Counted from the first letter of the stretch, positions 42,121 to 52,026 are shown. The stretch is DNA of 64,000 nt from Desulfovibrio sp. (GCF_034006445.1 NZ_JAVESS010000007.1:34837-98836); one strand, 5' to 3'. Numbers and translations are program-made. Notes: generated by a model from the sequence alone, not told the origin.

Positions 42121-42996
42121 CTACATGCCGCCGTCAGCCTCCATAACTACCTTGATATCCGCTGGCCTGCCGAAATAGGGCCAGGTTGTCACCAGTACGT
42201 CCACGCCCGTGGCTGCGTACTCCGCAGCGGTTTCGCCCGTAACGCCTCCGGCGGCCAGAATGAGAATGTCAGGGCGTGTGCCCCGCAAAGCGCCCACCGT
42301 GGCAGCCAAAGCCTCGCAGGAGAATTTTTCGCACTGAACAATGTCTATTCCGGCGGCGGCAGCGAGCAGGGCGTCCTCAAGGTTGTCCACCTCGGCAGAA
42401 AGTTTTTTTTCAGGCATGCTGGCGCGCAGGTCTTGCACGCGGCGGGCAAAAAATTCCATCTGCGTCTGCTGTGCGTCCTTGGCGAAAAACTGCAGATGTT
42501 GGGCAAAAACCAAAACGGAGTCCGAAAGATTCTGGCGGTGGATAATGGCGCCGCCGTTCAGTGCCGCTTCAAGGCACAGGGCCTTGGCTCCGGGAAAACT
42601 CTTGCGCGTTACTGCTACCCGTATGCCAGGGCGCACGGCGGCGGCGCGTTCCACCATAAAGGCGCAACGCCGCGCAATGCCCGACATGTATTCCATAAGC
42701 GTCTGGCTTGCCTTCCAGCCTCGGTGCAGGCCCGCGGCGCTTCCCCTGGCCTCAAGAAAAACCTGATCCGCCTCTGCACCGTCGCCATTGTTGATCAGTC
42801 GTGTGACAGAAAGACCGCAGCGCAGCAGCAGCTGTTCGGCTTCTTCCACGCCGCTGATAATGCCTTGCTGGCGGGCACTGAAAAACATGGCTCCGGTATG
42901 GGCCCCGATGCCCAGCATTTCGACAGTGAGATCCGGGCCGGGGCAATCATCGGCCAGCAGGCCGTCAAACCAGGAAGAAGATTTGGGAATTTGCAT
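42121..42996 (-). CDS. modD: ModD-like quinolinate phosphoribosyltransferase-family protein
   Basis: 291 residues. The QPRTase-like fold shows LLADDCPGPDLTVEMLGI at the N terminus, ISGVEEAEQLLLRCG, SGIARRCAFMVERA, VAVTRKSFPGAKALCLEAALNGGAIIHRQNLSD and VDNLEDALLAAAAGIDIVQCEKF. The sequence fits ModD, usually found beside molybdate transport genes. Here no mod gene is near, so the link to molybdenum is from the family only. The alternative is NadC, but its usual arginine/lysine pattern and NAD-pathway neighbours are not evident. Confidence 0.75.
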   Translation of the reverse strand: MQIPKSSSWFDGLLADDCPGPDLTVEMLGIGAHTGAMFFSARQQGIISGVEEAEQLLLRCGLSVTRLINNGDGAEADQVFLEARGSAAGLHRGWKASQTLMEYMSGIARRCAFMVERAAAVRPGIRVAVTRKSFPGAKALCLEAALNGGAIIHRQNLSDSVLVFAQHLQFFAKDAQQTQMEFFARRVQDLRASMPEKKLSAEVDNLEDALLAAAAGIDIVQCEKFSCEALAATVGALRGTRPDILILAAGGVTGETAAEYAATGVDVLVTTWPYFGRPADIKVVMEADGGM

Positions 42997-43348
42997 GAGA
43001 TCTGCCTTTTTTAGTGAGCGCGTCGGGCCGTGGCCAAGCGGTAACGCGTTTTTTTTGCGGAAATGCCCGGCGTCTGCGTGATCTGGCCGTGCCGTAGAGG
43101 TGTGCGGTGCGTCAACGCTGTCATGCGCCGCGCACTCGCACTGTCAGGTGCAATAATTTGGGCAAATATGTATTCGTAAAGACAAGCTGCTTTACAGGAG
43201 CAACAAACCCCGCCCGGCACGCGAATTCTTGCTGCTGGTCATGACCATCATGCCGCAAAAATTCGCGCTTTGCCAGTGGGTGCATGCTGCGCCTGGCGCG
43301 TGGTGTTCGGAACCGCTCTCTGCGACTCCGGCTGCCGCTGCACTCTGC

Positions 43349-43474
43349 ACGGCCCGGGGCAGCCAGGCCATGCGCGGCTCCGGGTTGGCCATGCGCGGCC
43401 CGGGGCAGCCAGTCCATGGGGGGCTCAGGGTTGGCCATGCGCGGTTCCGGGTTGGCCCACGCACGGCCCGGGGC
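43349..43474. repeat. Minisatellite of about 21-bp units, just 3' of a chemoreceptor gene
   Basis: About six units of the type CATGCGCGGCTCCGGGTTGGC and CATGCGCGGCCCGGGGCAGC. It lies 14 bases past the chemoreceptor stop (on the minus strand) and the frame stays open beyond it to about 43192. The 490-base gap to the modD gene holds no other recognisable feature. Confidence 0.8.
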
Positions 43475-43488
43475 TGTCCGTCTGCGCC

Positions 43489-45582
43489 TTACCCCTGTTT
43501 CATCTCCGTGATAAGCTGGTTCAGGGCTTGCGCCTGCCGCGCCAGTTCGGCCACGGCCTGCGCGGCTTCACCCATGGCCTGGGCCGTCTGGTTGGACATC
43601 TCGTTGACCTGCGTTATGGAATGGTTGATTTCCTCGCTGGCGGCGGACTGCTCTTCACTGGCCGTGGCGATTGCGCCCACCTGATCCGCCGAGGCTTCAA
43701 CATTGGTGACAATCTGCCGTAAGGCGTCGCCAGACTGATTGGCAAAGAGGGTGGCTGTCTCCACTTCGTGCAGGGCCTTGTCCATGGCGGAAAGGCTCTC
43801 GGAAACGCTCTGCTGTATGGCGCCAATGGCGCCGCCCACATCGTGGGTTGAGGCCATGGTTTTTTCGGCCAGCTTGCGCACCTCATCGGCGACCACGGCA
43901 AAACCCCGTCCGGCATCACCGGCGCGGGCTGCTTCAATGGCGGCGTTAAGCGCCAGCAGGTTGGTCTGGTCGGCGATGTCCGAAATGACGCTCATGATGC
44001 GGTTGATGGCCTGCGCATGTTCGTTGAGCTTTGCCATGTCTTCTTTGAGATCAAGCGAAACCTTGTGTACCTGAGCTATGCTTTGCAGGGCGCTTTGTAC
44101 GATTTTTGCCCCGGCCTCGGCATTGGCCCTGGTTTCGGCTGACACGGACGCGGCGGCAGAGGCGTTGCGGGCAACCTCCTGCACGGTGGCGTTCATTTCG
44201 TTCATGGCTGTGGCGGCTTCACCCAGACGCTGGGCCGAGCCCACCGCCGTGTGGTCGGACTGCTCGATCTGGGCGGAAAGCTGGCTGGAGGCGGAGAAAA
44301 TGATGGAAACTACCCCTTCCAGCTGTCCGGCGGCGGCAAGCATGCCCTCGCGCTTGGCGCGTTCGGCGCGTTGTGCCGCCTCTTCGGCCCGTGCGGTGGC
44401 TTGTTGTGCCGCATCAGCGGCCTGTTCGGCGGCCAGGGTTTTTTGTGCGCTGTCTTCAAGCAGGTTTTTTATGTTGCCCACCATATGTTCCATGCCCTGA
44501 CCAAGAACGCTGAATTCGTCCTTGCGGTTTCGGGCGTTCGTGAGCAGAAGTTTCTCTTCCGCGTTCGTATCCAGCCGCCCCCCGGCCACGGCCTCGGCCA
44601 TGCGGGAAAAACCGCGCGCCATGCGCGCTATGCCGCGCGCTGAAACAATGATCATGAACCCCACGATCAGCACACAGCCCCCGGCCAGCAGCAGGGCATT
44701 GGTGAACAATTGCTGCACCGGCGCCAGAACTTCGTCACGGTCGAGTTCAAGGCCGATAATCCAGTTTTCTTGAGGCAACTGCTGAAAATAGATGACCTTG
44801 GCCTCGCCATTGGCCTCGGTGTAGGTGACGCGGCCATGCTTTGCGCTGATCATCTCCTGCACATGGGCCAGCGTACCGTCCTCGCGGGTGCGCACCTTGG
44901 GGTCCGGGTGCATGATCATCTTGCCGTTCATGTCATAAATAAAGGAAAAGCCCTTTGTTCCCACCTTGACGAGATTGGTCGTTTCGTTGGCGAGATTGGC
45001 GTCGTCAATGCCCACGGTGACAACGCCAACGATCTGGCCTTCGCGTTTGACCGGAAGGGCAATAACCGTGGTGAGTTGCCCGGTTGTGAGGCTGACCACG
45101 TCCGCGATGCCGGTGCCGCCCTTCAAGGCTGCGGAAAAATAGGGGCGCTTGGAAAAATCCGTCCCGACGGTCTTGCTGGGGCCGCTCTGCCCGCTCACAT
45201 GGTGGGCGAGCACCTTTCCGTCTGGGGCGATAAGCGCGCTGTAGGTGATGTTCTTGCTGACCTCGGTGAATTCGCGCAAGGCGTTGTCCACCGCTGCAGC
45301 CTGCGGTGAGGAAAGGACATCTGGCGCGCCGGTATTGTAGAGATTGATGTACTGCGTAATTCTGTTGTTCTGGGACACAATGGCAAGGGACTCTCTCAAT
45401 CCCATAATAACGGCGTGTATGCCGGACGCCTGTGTCTGCAGCACAGTTGTCATATCAGTTTCAATCTGCGAGCGCAGGATTTTTTCTGACATCTTGTAAC
45501 TCATGCCTGCAAGCAGTACCAGACCAAGAATCGCCGGAACAAGGATAAAAAGGATCATTTTGGTCATTAAACCACGTTTCAT
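43489..45582 (-). CDS. Methyl-accepting chemotaxis protein with an extracytoplasmic Cache domain
   Basis: 697 residues. Membrane segment 1 at about 10-30, a double-Cache-type periplasmic sensor ([39 protein letters not shown]), membrane segment 2 at about 295-317, a HAMP-like region, a coiled coil, and the signalling domain with the conserved hairpin tip [42 protein letters not shown] (about 535-576, given here in part). It binds a small ligand and controls CheA. It ends ITEMKQG, without a CheB/CheR-docking pentapeptide. The ligand is unknown. Confidence 0.93.
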   Translation of the reverse strand: MKRGLMTKMILFILVPAILGLVLLAGMSYKMSEKILRSQIETDMTTVLQTQASGIHAVIMGLRESLAIVSQNNRITQYINLYNTGAPDVLSSPQAAAVDNALREFTEVSKNITYSALIAPDGKVLAHHVSGQSGPSKTVGTDFSKRPYFSAALKGGTGIADVVSLTTGQLTTVIALPVKREGQIVGVVTVGIDDANLANETTNLVKVGTKGFSFIYDMNGKMIMHPDPKVRTREDGTLAHVQEMISAKHGRVTYTEANGEAKVIYFQQLPQENWIIGLELDRDEVLAPVQQLFTNALLLAGGCVLIVGFMIIVSARGIARMARGFSRMAEAVAGGRLDTNAEEKLLLTNARNRKDEFSVLGQGMEHMVGNIKNLLEDSAQKTLAAEQAADAAQQATARAEEAAQRAERAKREGMLAAAGQLEGVVSIIFSASSQLSAQIEQSDHTAVGSAQRLGEAATAMNEMNATVQEVARNASAAASVSAETRANAEAGAKIVQSALQSIAQVHKVSLDLKEDMAKLNEHAQAINRIMSVISDIADQTNLLALNAAIEAARAGDAGRGFAVVADEVRKLAEKTMASTHDVGGAIGAIQQSVSESLSAMDKALHEVETATLFANQSGDALRQIVTNVEASADQVGAIATASEEQSAASEEINHSITQVNEMSNQTAQAMGEAAQAVAELARQAQALNQLITEMKQG

Positions 45583-45812
45583 GAGTCCACTCCTTATGGT
45601 AAACTTGATAACTGTCTGTTACGAGCAGTTGTTCGCTGGCGACACATGGCAGGCTCTATAGAGCACATAAAAAATATATAACTACCTTTTAATACAAGCT
45701 ATTGTCTGTATGCAATTTTAACGCGCGGCAAATTTGAGAAAAATCAGGTTCCTGCAAAGTGCAATGAATATGATAACATGCTGGTTTATTACAGTTTATG
45801 TGGCATTGTGCT

Positions 45813-45938
45813 AGAGCAGTTTACGAATGAAATGAGTTAAATGCTCTGCAAGGATTTTTTCTGAAAATCCTTGCCACGAAATGCGAGTAGGCGGGCTTTT
45901 GCCTGCCGTACGCGAGCATTTCAAGTGTTAAATGCTCT
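45813..45938. repeat. Family-A repeat (copy 3, inverted)
   Basis: AGAGCAGTTTACGAATGAAA to GTGTTAAATGCTCT; it is the reverse complement of 23389-23513 with two or three changes and one extra T. The 974-base gap 45583-46556 holds this, a hairpin and a MITE-like copy; no gene is supported in it. Confidence 0.88.
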
Positions 45939-46289
45939 AATGTATTGGCACTGCCCGACATCTCATGCCATCCGCCTGACAAGATGGCCGCGCACGCGGA
46001 TGCAAGCGGCGTTCATGCCGTTGCCTGCAAGCCAATGCACAGTCTGAAGCCACCATACCATATTACCTTTGGAAGTGTAAGTATTTTCAATGTGCCTGGC
46101 ACCGCAATGACGGCAAGCAGCCGCCAGGGTATTTTCAGGGAAAACGTGTGGGGCGGACAGACAGCCACAGCGGAAGGAAGAGAAACGCGCGGGCCGCTCG
46201 TGGGTGTGGCCGTGTATTGCGTTGCCGTGTGTGGCGGGCCGTACGGGGTGTGTGGAGGTCTGCTGGAGCGCAGCGCATGAACGGCAAAA

Positions 46290-46319
46290 CCGTCCGTTCA
46301 CACAGCGGTGAACGGACGG
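46290..46319. terminator. Hairpin, 12-bp perfect stem
   Basis: CCGTCCGTTCAC and GTGAACGGACGG flank a 6-base loop in the gene-free stretch between the chemoreceptor and the helicase gene. No U-run. Confidence 0.45.
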
Positions 46320-46366
46320 CCTGTATATGCGTCAGCGGGGCGGTTGCGCCAGAGCATTTTATCTTT

Positions 46367-46517
46367 GGAAACGCTGATTTATTCCGTTTGGCGGACTTGC
46401 TTCACTTTTTTTGAAACAGTCGAGGACGGAAGAGTCCACTCCTGCTCCAAAAAAGATAGCGCCTTGCCAAACGAAATAACTGCGCGTTTCCAAGAGGCTC
46501 TTTACTCAGTGCTTCCC
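46367..46517. mobile_element. MITE-like element (copy 2, diverged)
   Basis: GGAAACGCTGATTTATTCCG, then GGCGGACTTGCTTCAC, CAGTCGAGGACGGAAGAGTC, GCGCGTTTCCAAGAGGCTC and CTCAGTGCTTCC follow the element at 9087-9246 from end to end in the same orientation. The central 25-base block is identical. The terminal repeats are less perfect than in copy 1. Confidence 0.8.
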
Positions 46518-46556
46518 TTTAAAAAAGGTTAGATGCTCTCAAGGTAATCTGAACTG

Positions 46557-48338
46557 TTAATCGTCGCGGTCGCCCAGAAAGCCACGCGGCTTTTTGGTGT
46601 ACCGGGCTGGCGGCTGGCGGCGTGAACCCACCGCTGCGCCGGGCTTGCGGGGCCGGGGTGTTCCCGGTCTGCCGCTGTCGATTTTTGCAACCACGCGCGT
46701 TCCGGCGATGAACACGCCCTTGTTGAGCACGGTCATCACATCTTCCGCCAGATCCGAGGATATCTCCACAAGGCTGAAGCCTTTCTGGATGCTGATGGCG
46801 CCGATGTTGCGGCTTGAAATGCCCGTTTCGCCAGTGATGGCGCCGACAAGCTCGCGGGGGCTGGCTTTGTGCATGTGGCCGACATTGACGTGGATCTTTG
46901 TCATGGGGCCGTCATTTTCGCGCCGTGGCGACCGCGTGTCGGGCCTGTCCCCATCACGCCTGCCGGACGGCTCGTTTGACGGACGGCGGGGCATCATGGC
47001 CAGGGGGTCCTGTTCAAGGGGCTTGTCCTGATCGCCAAAATCCCTCTGCATCAAAAGTTTGAGCAGGGCCGCAGATATGTCGCGGTTGGTGACTTCGCCG
47101 TCAGGAAACTGTGCGGACAAGAAATCTTCCACCAGTACCAGCCAGCGCTCAAGGGTGCCGCTTTCAACGGTCTGTTTGACTTCATCCAGCAAGCGGGAAG
47201 TACGGATGCTGTCCACATCCCGCAGGCTTGGCAGGCGGCCCTCGGTGATGCGGGCCTTGGTGCAGCGGATGATGTCGCGCATCTTGTAGTGTTCGCGCAT
47301 GGTCACAAAGGTGAAGGCGCTGCCCACGCGGCCAGCGCGGCCCGTGCGGCCGATGCGGTGTACGTATTTTTCCACATCGTGGGGGATGTCATAGTTGACG
47401 ACAGCGTCCACGTCATCCACGTCAAGGCCGCGCGCCGCCACGTCCGTGGCCACAAGCACGTCCAGGCCGTCAGAGCGGAAGCGCTGCATCACGCGGTCAC
47501 GCTGCGACTGGGCGAGGTTGCCGTGCAGGCCGTCTGCCTGATAGCCACGCTGTTGCAGGTGCAGGGTGACCTCGTCAACGCTGCGCTTGGTGGAGCAGAA
47601 AACAAGAGCCTTGCGAAAGCCCTGCGAATCGAGCAGGCGGCAGAGCGCGTCCATTTTCTGGTGCGGCCGCACTTCGTAATAGACCTGCTCAATGGCGGGA
47701 ACCGTAAGCATTTTTTGGGCGACGGTGAGCATTTCAGGGTCGCGCAAAAAGCGCTTGCACAGTTCGCGGATGGGGCCGGGCACAGTGGCTGAAAACAGCA
47801 CACGCTGGCAATCTGCCGGGGTCTGCTCCAGAATGGCCTCAATATCTTCACGAAAGCCCATGTCCAGCATTTCGTCGGCTTCGTCCAGCACGGCCACGCG
47901 GATGGTGTCGAGCTTCAGGGTGCCACGCTTCAGGTGGTCCATAATACGGCCCGGCGTGCCCACCACGACCTGCACACCCTTGGTCAGGGCGCGAAGCTGC
48001 CGTTCAATGGGCTGGCCGCCATAAATGGGCAGAATGGCGATGCCGCGCTTGCGGGCGGCGAGCTTGTTCAGTTCTTCTGACACCTGAATGGCCAGTTCGC
48101 GCGTGGGGCAAAGCACCAGGGCCTGCACGTTTTTGCCGGACGTCAGTTTTTCAAGAATGGGCAGGCCAAAGGCTGCCGTTTTACCGGTGCCTGTCTGTGC
48201 CTGACCAAGCGCGTCCCGGCCTGCAAGCAAAGAGGGAATGGCCAATATCTGAATGGGGGAGGGCTCTTCAAAGCCCAGATCCTCAACGGCTTTCAATAAT
48301 TCGCGGGATAAACCCAGATCTTCAAACGATGCGGTCAT
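46557..48338 (-). CDS. deaD: DEAD-box RNA helicase (DeaD/CsdA type)
   Basis: 593 residues from the ATG at 48338 (MTASFEDL), which has AGGAA upstream. Motifs: AQTGTGKTAAFGLP, PTRELAIQV, TPGRIMDHL, VLDEADEMLDMGF, SATVPG, then the C-terminal helicase domain with VATDVAARGLDV and HRIGRTGRAGR. A DbpA/CsdA-like RNA-binding domain (TKIHVNVGHMHKASPRELVGAITGETGISSRNIG) and a basic tail follow. It is expected to unwind rRNA or mRNA structures, often induced by cold. Divergent from tatA. Confidence 0.94.
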   Translation of the reverse strand: MTASFEDLGLSRELLKAVEDLGFEEPSPIQILAIPSLLAGRDALGQAQTGTGKTAAFGLPILEKLTSGKNVQALVLCPTRELAIQVSEELNKLAARKRGIAILPIYGGQPIERQLRALTKGVQVVVGTPGRIMDHLKRGTLKLDTIRVAVLDEADEMLDMGFREDIEAILEQTPADCQRVLFSATVPGPIRELCKRFLRDPEMLTVAQKMLTVPAIEQVYYEVRPHQKMDALCRLLDSQGFRKALVFCSTKRSVDEVTLHLQQRGYQADGLHGNLAQSQRDRVMQRFRSDGLDVLVATDVAARGLDVDDVDAVVNYDIPHDVEKYVHRIGRTGRAGRVGSAFTFVTMREHYKMRDIIRCTKARITEGRLPSLRDVDSIRTSRLLDEVKQTVESGTLERWLVLVEDFLSAQFPDGEVTNRDISAALLKLLMQRDFGDQDKPLEQDPLAMMPRRPSNEPSGRRDGDRPDTRSPRRENDGPMTKIHVNVGHMHKASPRELVGAITGETGISSRNIGAISIQKGFSLVEISSDLAEDVMTVLNKGVFIAGTRVVAKIDSGRPGTPRPRKPGAAVGSRRQPPARYTKKPRGFLGDRDD

Positions 48339-48502
48339 GCTGTTCCTGAGATAAGATTTTAACGGAAGAAAATTTCGTGGGAAAAAATATAGCCTCATAT
48401 GGGGCAATACACAATGAGTATCATACGGGCGAATATACGTTTTTCAGCCCCGGCGCGTATAAAAAAATCAGAAGTAGGCTATAATCAATGGTTTCTGGCT
48501 GT

Positions 48503-48530
48503 TTGCTTTTGTTTCGCGAGAGAGTATAAT
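48503..48530 (+). promoter_or_regulatory. Sigma-70 promoter of tatA
   Basis: TTGCTT and a perfect TATAAT with a 16-base spacer, about 65 bases upstream of the tatA start. Confidence 0.65.
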
Positions 48531-48602
48531 CTTGAAAATGGCTGAATGTAGGGGGCTGCTCCGGCAGTCCACTTACGGCCTTTAACAGGAAGGACGGTTT
48601 TT

Positions 48603-48797
48603 ATGGGCGCATTGAGTATACAGCATTTGCTGGTCGTGCTGGTAGTGGTAATGTTGTTGTTTGGCTCTAAAAAATTGCCAGAAATAGGCGGCGGACTTGG
48701 CAGGGCTATCAAAAATTTCAAAAAGGCGACCACTGAGCCGGATGAAATTGACATAACCGCTCGCAATAACGGAAACGATCACAATAAGTCTGCCTAA
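48603..48797 (+). CDS. tatA: Twin-arginine translocase subunit TatA
   Basis: 64 residues. A short N-terminal membrane helix ([26 protein letters not shown]) and an amphipathic helix ([14 protein letters not shown]) are the TatA/E pattern, with the FG hinge and GGxLGxxIKxFKK motif. It forms the pore for folded proteins exported by the Tat system. AGGAAGGA precedes the ATG at 48603. No tatB or tatC is in this window; the FAD oxidoreductase at 54858 carries a Tat-like signal. Confidence 0.93.
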   Translation: MGALSIQHLLVVLVVVMLLFGSKKLPEIGGGLGRAIKNFKKATTEPDEIDITARNNGNDHNKSA

Positions 48798-48833
48798 CAG
48801 GCCGGATCGAACGACTTTTAACCGGTTTTACGT

Positions 48834-48861
48834 AAGCCCCGGGTCTTGGCCCGGGGCTTTT
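48834..48861 (+). terminator. Terminator of tatA
   Basis: AAGCCCCGGGTCTTGGCCCGGGGCTTTT: strong stem ending in TTTT, 36 bases past tatA. Confidence 0.85.
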
Positions 48862-48872
48862 GCGTGCCTGAC

Positions 48873-48928
48873 GCTGCCGACACCAAGAGAACCCCTGTCA
48901 AGACCGGGGTTCTCTTGGTGTCGGCAGC
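48873..48928. repeat. Perfect 23-bp inverted repeat
   Basis: GCTGCCGACACCAAGAGAACC (plus CC) and its exact reverse complement are separated by 10 bases. This is a much longer perfect stem than needed for a terminator and lacks a U-run. It follows the tatA terminator at once. Confidence 0.85.
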
Positions 48929-49123
48929 CGCAGCATGCCCGCCTGGAAAGGCTGTTTTTCAGTGCTGGCTGCATGGCCGCTCTGCAAGATCTGCAACCCG
49001 ATGCCAGCGGCTTTCATCATTTCCATCAATGTGGCACGCCTTTTCTGGCGTGTGCTGGCCCGTTGCTGCCGCATGTTGTCGCAGGCAGGCGGGTATGCTT
49101 TCACGGTCAGGTCGCTCCCGAAT

Positions 49124-49188
49124 AAGAGTTTTAGGGGGTGGGGGCGTGGGGGAGGAGACCCTTTTGCAAAAGGGTCCCTCCCCCACAA
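49124..49188. repeat. Family-C repeat (inverted copy)
   Basis: AAGAGTTTTAGGGGGTGGGG then GCGTGGGGGAGGAGACCC, TTTTGCAAAAGGG and TCCCTCCCCCACAA: reverse complement of 38453-38512 with few changes. It ends about 50 bases before the 3' end of the secreted-protein gene. Confidence 0.85.
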
Positions 49189-49240
49189 GGCATTTCTCCC
49201 TCACCCCCCACACGATTTGAACGTGACGTAGTCCTGAGGC

Positions 49241-49711
49241 CTAAAACGCGGGGATAAGCTTTGCGTCAGTGATCTTGAGATTCTTGAGCAGGTTTTTTCC
49301 CGTGTTCAGGTCAGGGCCGACAATGGAGGTCACCGCAAAGGTCTTGCCGTTGGAGCCAAAGTACGAGACGCCCTTGGCCCCGTCCTGTTCGAAGCTCGAC
49401 ACGTAGAAGCCGTTTTCCTCGTGGGGGGCGCTGGCGGCAATGCCGCCGCTCTGCATGCCTTTGACGGTCTGTTCGGCCACATCCCTGGCGCTCATGGGGG
49501 TATCGACAACGGTAACGGTCACTGCGGTGCCGTCTGTGGTGTTCTGGAACAAGGCAACGCTGGAACCCTGCTGGCTGATGATTTCGTTGGGCTGCGTCCA
49601 GTCAGCGGGGAGCGTGATGGAAAAATGGGGAGTTTTCACCTCGTTGGCCAGGGCAAGGGTGGCGCAGAGGGTAAGGGCGGCGGTGAGAACAAGGCCGAGA
49701 ATGTTTTTCAT
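49241..49711 (-). CDS. Secreted DcrB-like protein
   Basis: 156 residues with a clear signal peptide (MKNILGLVLTAALTLCATLALA). The mature part begins EVKTPHFSITLPADWTQ, a pattern seen in DcrB/PsbP-like small periplasmic proteins, and continues with an alternating alpha/beta fold. AGGAG precedes the ATG at 49711. The function is not established; the family link is from pattern and was not searched. Confidence 0.7.
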   Translation of the reverse strand: MKNILGLVLTAALTLCATLALANEVKTPHFSITLPADWTQPNEIISQQGSSVALFQNTTDGTAVTVTVVDTPMSARDVAEQTVKGMQSGGIAASAPHEENGFYVSSFEQDGAKGVSYFGSNGKTFAVTSIVGPDLNTGKNLLKNLKITDAKLIPAF

Positions 49712-49892
49712 ATATGGATTCTCCTGGGGCATACAGGTGCTTTTACGCAACTGATGTTTGATTAGGTATAATTGCGGGATGGCAGGTGTGGATCGGGGCA
49801 TTTTACCTTTGAAAAAGGCATATGCTTCAAGGCGGTACAAGAAGGCAGCGTTAGAGCATTTTCGCTTTTTCAAAGGTACAATGCTCAAACCC

Positions 49893-49925
49893 AAAAAGGG
49901 GGCATGACAAGCGTGCCCCCTTTTT
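49893..49925. terminator. Bidirectional terminator
   Basis: AAAAAGGGGGCA and TGCCCCCTTTTT flank a 9-base loop; it gives a U-run on both strands. It ends sodB on the minus strand. Confidence 0.9.
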
Positions 49926-49943
49926 CAGATCGTCTCGGGAAGG

Positions 49944-50531
49944 TCAGCCTTTGAAATTTTTGGCTGCGAATTCCCAGTTAACCAGCTTTTCCAAAAAAGC
50001 TTCGATGAACTTGGGGCGGGCGTTCCGATAGTCAATATAATAAGCATGTTCCCATACATCAATGGTCATGACAGGGGTATCGCCGGTGCGCAGCGGGTTG
50101 CCTGCGGCCCCCAGATTCTGGATTTCCAGCGCGCCGCCGGGTTTTTTAACAAGATATGTCCAGCCTGAACCAAAATTGCCAGCGGCCTTGGCCGAAAATT
50201 CTTCCTTGAATTTGTCGAAGCTTTTCCATTGTGCGGCAATGGCATCAGCCAGAGCGCCCTCGGGTTTTCCGCCGCCATTGGGCTTCATACAGTTCCAGAA
50301 AAACGTATGATTCCATACTTGCGCGGCATTGTTGTAAATGGGCGAATCCGGAGCTTTTTTGATAATCTCTTCCAGCGGCATGTCCTTGTAGTCTGTGCCT
50401 TCCTGAAGATTATTCAGATTCGTGACATAGGCCCTGTGGTGTTTGCCATAATGATATTCCAGGGTTTCCTGCGAAATGGCGGGCGCAAGGGCGTTCATGG
50501 CATAGGGAAGTTCGGGCAGAATTCGTTCCAT
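49944..50531 (-). CDS. sodB: Iron superoxide dismutase
   Basis: 195 residues. Metal ligands are recognisable in HYGKHHRAYV (His), NHTFFWNCM (His) and DVWEHAYYIDY (Asp and His). The N-terminal PELPYAMNALAPAISQETLEYHYGKHH and AAGNFGSGWTYLV with Gly/Ser rather than typical Mn residues point to the Fe type. It removes superoxide in the cytoplasm of an anaerobe exposed to oxygen. GGAG precedes the ATG. The signal peptide seen in some Desulfovibrio SODs is absent. Confidence 0.95.
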   Translation of the reverse strand: MERILPELPYAMNALAPAISQETLEYHYGKHHRAYVTNLNNLQEGTDYKDMPLEEIIKKAPDSPIYNNAAQVWNHTFFWNCMKPNGGGKPEGALADAIAAQWKSFDKFKEEFSAKAAGNFGSGWTYLVKKPGGALEIQNLGAAGNPLRTGDTPVMTIDVWEHAYYIDYRNARPKFIEAFLEKLVNWEFAAKNFKG

Positions 50532-50796
50532 AGTTAACTCCGCATGGTATGTTTTCGTGTTGCAAAACGGTCAGACCGATGCCTCCTCCCCAAAAAGGAC
50601 TCATACCAAGCATAGCAGTTGCCAATAGATAGTTCAATATTGTTTGTTGCCCAAGGCAGCAGCATTAATTTGCTGAGAAAAATGATGAAAATTTGCGAAA
50701 GGGTCTCTCCCCCACAAAATGTATCAAAGTGTATCGTTACAAATCGTTTGGGGGCGCTGTTTTTCGGGTTCGGTTTGGCCGCGCCGGCACAGTGCG

Positions 50797-52026
50797 TCAG
50801 TTGAACGCCGTGGCCGCGTCCGCAAGCGAGCGGTACCGCCTGCTCGCTAAAGCAAAAACCGTCAGTCCCATGCAGGGAGCCACGGCCAGGGCCAAAAACG
50901 CCGCACTGTAGCTGATATAGTGTGCGAACAGGCCTCCGTACGTAGTGCTGAACGCCGCGCCGAGTCCCTGAATGGTAAGCACGAAGCCCAGGCCCAGGTT
51001 GACGTGGCCGCTGCCGCGCAAGATTCTGGCCACAATGCCCGGCGTGGCAACGCCCATCAGGCCGCTGCTTATACCGTCCAGAATCTGTACTGGCACAACA
51101 CTCCAGGGGCTGTCGTAAAAGCCGGCCACAAGGCCCCGCACCGGCAGCGCCAGCAATGCAATCAAGAACAGCATGCCATAACCGCGCCGAAGCGCTATCC
51201 AGGAACCGAGAAGCGCTGTGGCTATCATGGTCACCTGGGCGATGATCACGGTCACCCCTGTGTATGCCGCGGGGTTCACGTCAAAACGGGCGACGGCCGA
51301 TTGTCCCAGAAGGGGAAGCATGGCCGCGTTGCCGAGATGAAAAAACGCCAGGGTGATGGCTATGGCCAGCAGGGCGCGGTCTGAAAAAAGTACCCGCAGG
51401 GGTATGGGGGCGGCATCGGGTTTTCCCTGATTTTCTTCAAGACCGCGCGCCGTTGCATTGTCAATGTGCGCGGGGTTGATGCCTCCAAGGCACATGATGC
51501 AGAGCATGCCCATGACTGCCATGACAAAAAAGACGCCAGGAATGCCGTAGTAATAGCCGACAACGGTTCCGAGAACAGCCGTAGCGCCGTTGCCAAAATG
51601 GTTCCACGCCTCATTTTTGCCAAGGCGTGCCGGTAGGCCCTTCTGGCCGACCATGCCCAGGGTTATGCCGGAAAGGGTCGGAGCAATGGCGGCTGCCAGC
51701 GCGCCGTGCAATATTCTGGACGTCCAGACTGAAAAGGTGTTGAACCATAAAAAGATACCGCCGCAAGCCACCACGATCAGAATAACCGTAGCGCCAAGGA
51801 GCAGCCGTTTTTTGTCGGCCCTGTCTGCCAGCGCGCCCAATGGGGTGGTGCAAAACATGCCAGCAAGGCCTCCGGCTGTCATGACATACCCGATTTCATC
51901 CGGCAGCCAGCCCTTGCCCTGCAAAAAAACTCCAAAAAACGGCCCCAAACCGTCACGCACGTCGGCCAGAGCAAAGCAGAGCAGGGAAAGGAAGGTCAGG
52001 GATCGTGTCTTGGATTCTGTGTACAT
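50797..52026 (-). CDS. Major facilitator superfamily transporter
   Basis: 409 residues with about twelve membrane segments. The MFS loop motif between segments 2 and 3 appears as TPLGALADRADKKRLL, and a similar one in the second half as GSWIALRRGYGML. Substrate unknown; the type resembles exporters of small drugs or metabolites. The ribosome site is weak (GCGAG). It ends a convergent gap with sodB, which shows a family-C fragment near 50696. Confidence 0.87.
   Translation of the reverse strand: MYTESKTRSLTFLSLLCFALADVRDGLGPFFGVFLQGKGWLPDEIGYVMTAGGLAGMFCTTPLGALADRADKKRLLLGATVILIVVACGGIFLWFNTFSVWTSRILHGALAAAIAPTLSGITLGMVGQKGLPARLGKNEAWNHFGNGATAVLGTVVGYYYGIPGVFFVMAVMGMLCIMCLGGINPAHIDNATARGLEENQGKPDAAPIPLRVLFSDRALLAIAITLAFFHLGNAAMLPLLGQSAVARFDVNPAAYTGVTVIIAQVTMIATALLGSWIALRRGYGMLFLIALLALPVRGLVAGFYDSPWSVVPVQILDGISSGLMGVATPGIVARILRGSGHVNLGLGFVLTIQGLGAAFSTTYGGLFAHYISYSAAFLALAVAPCMGLTVFALASRRYRSLADAATAFN

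Noticed and set aside
43020..43090. tRNA-like GTGGCCAAGCGGTAACGC stretch
   Set aside because: Only a D-arm-like piece matches; there is no anticodon arm, T-arm or acceptor pairing.
45945..46280. 111-codon open frame in the gap before the helicase gene
   Set aside because: Low-quality composition, no ribosome site, begins at the edge of a repeat and has no recognisable domain.
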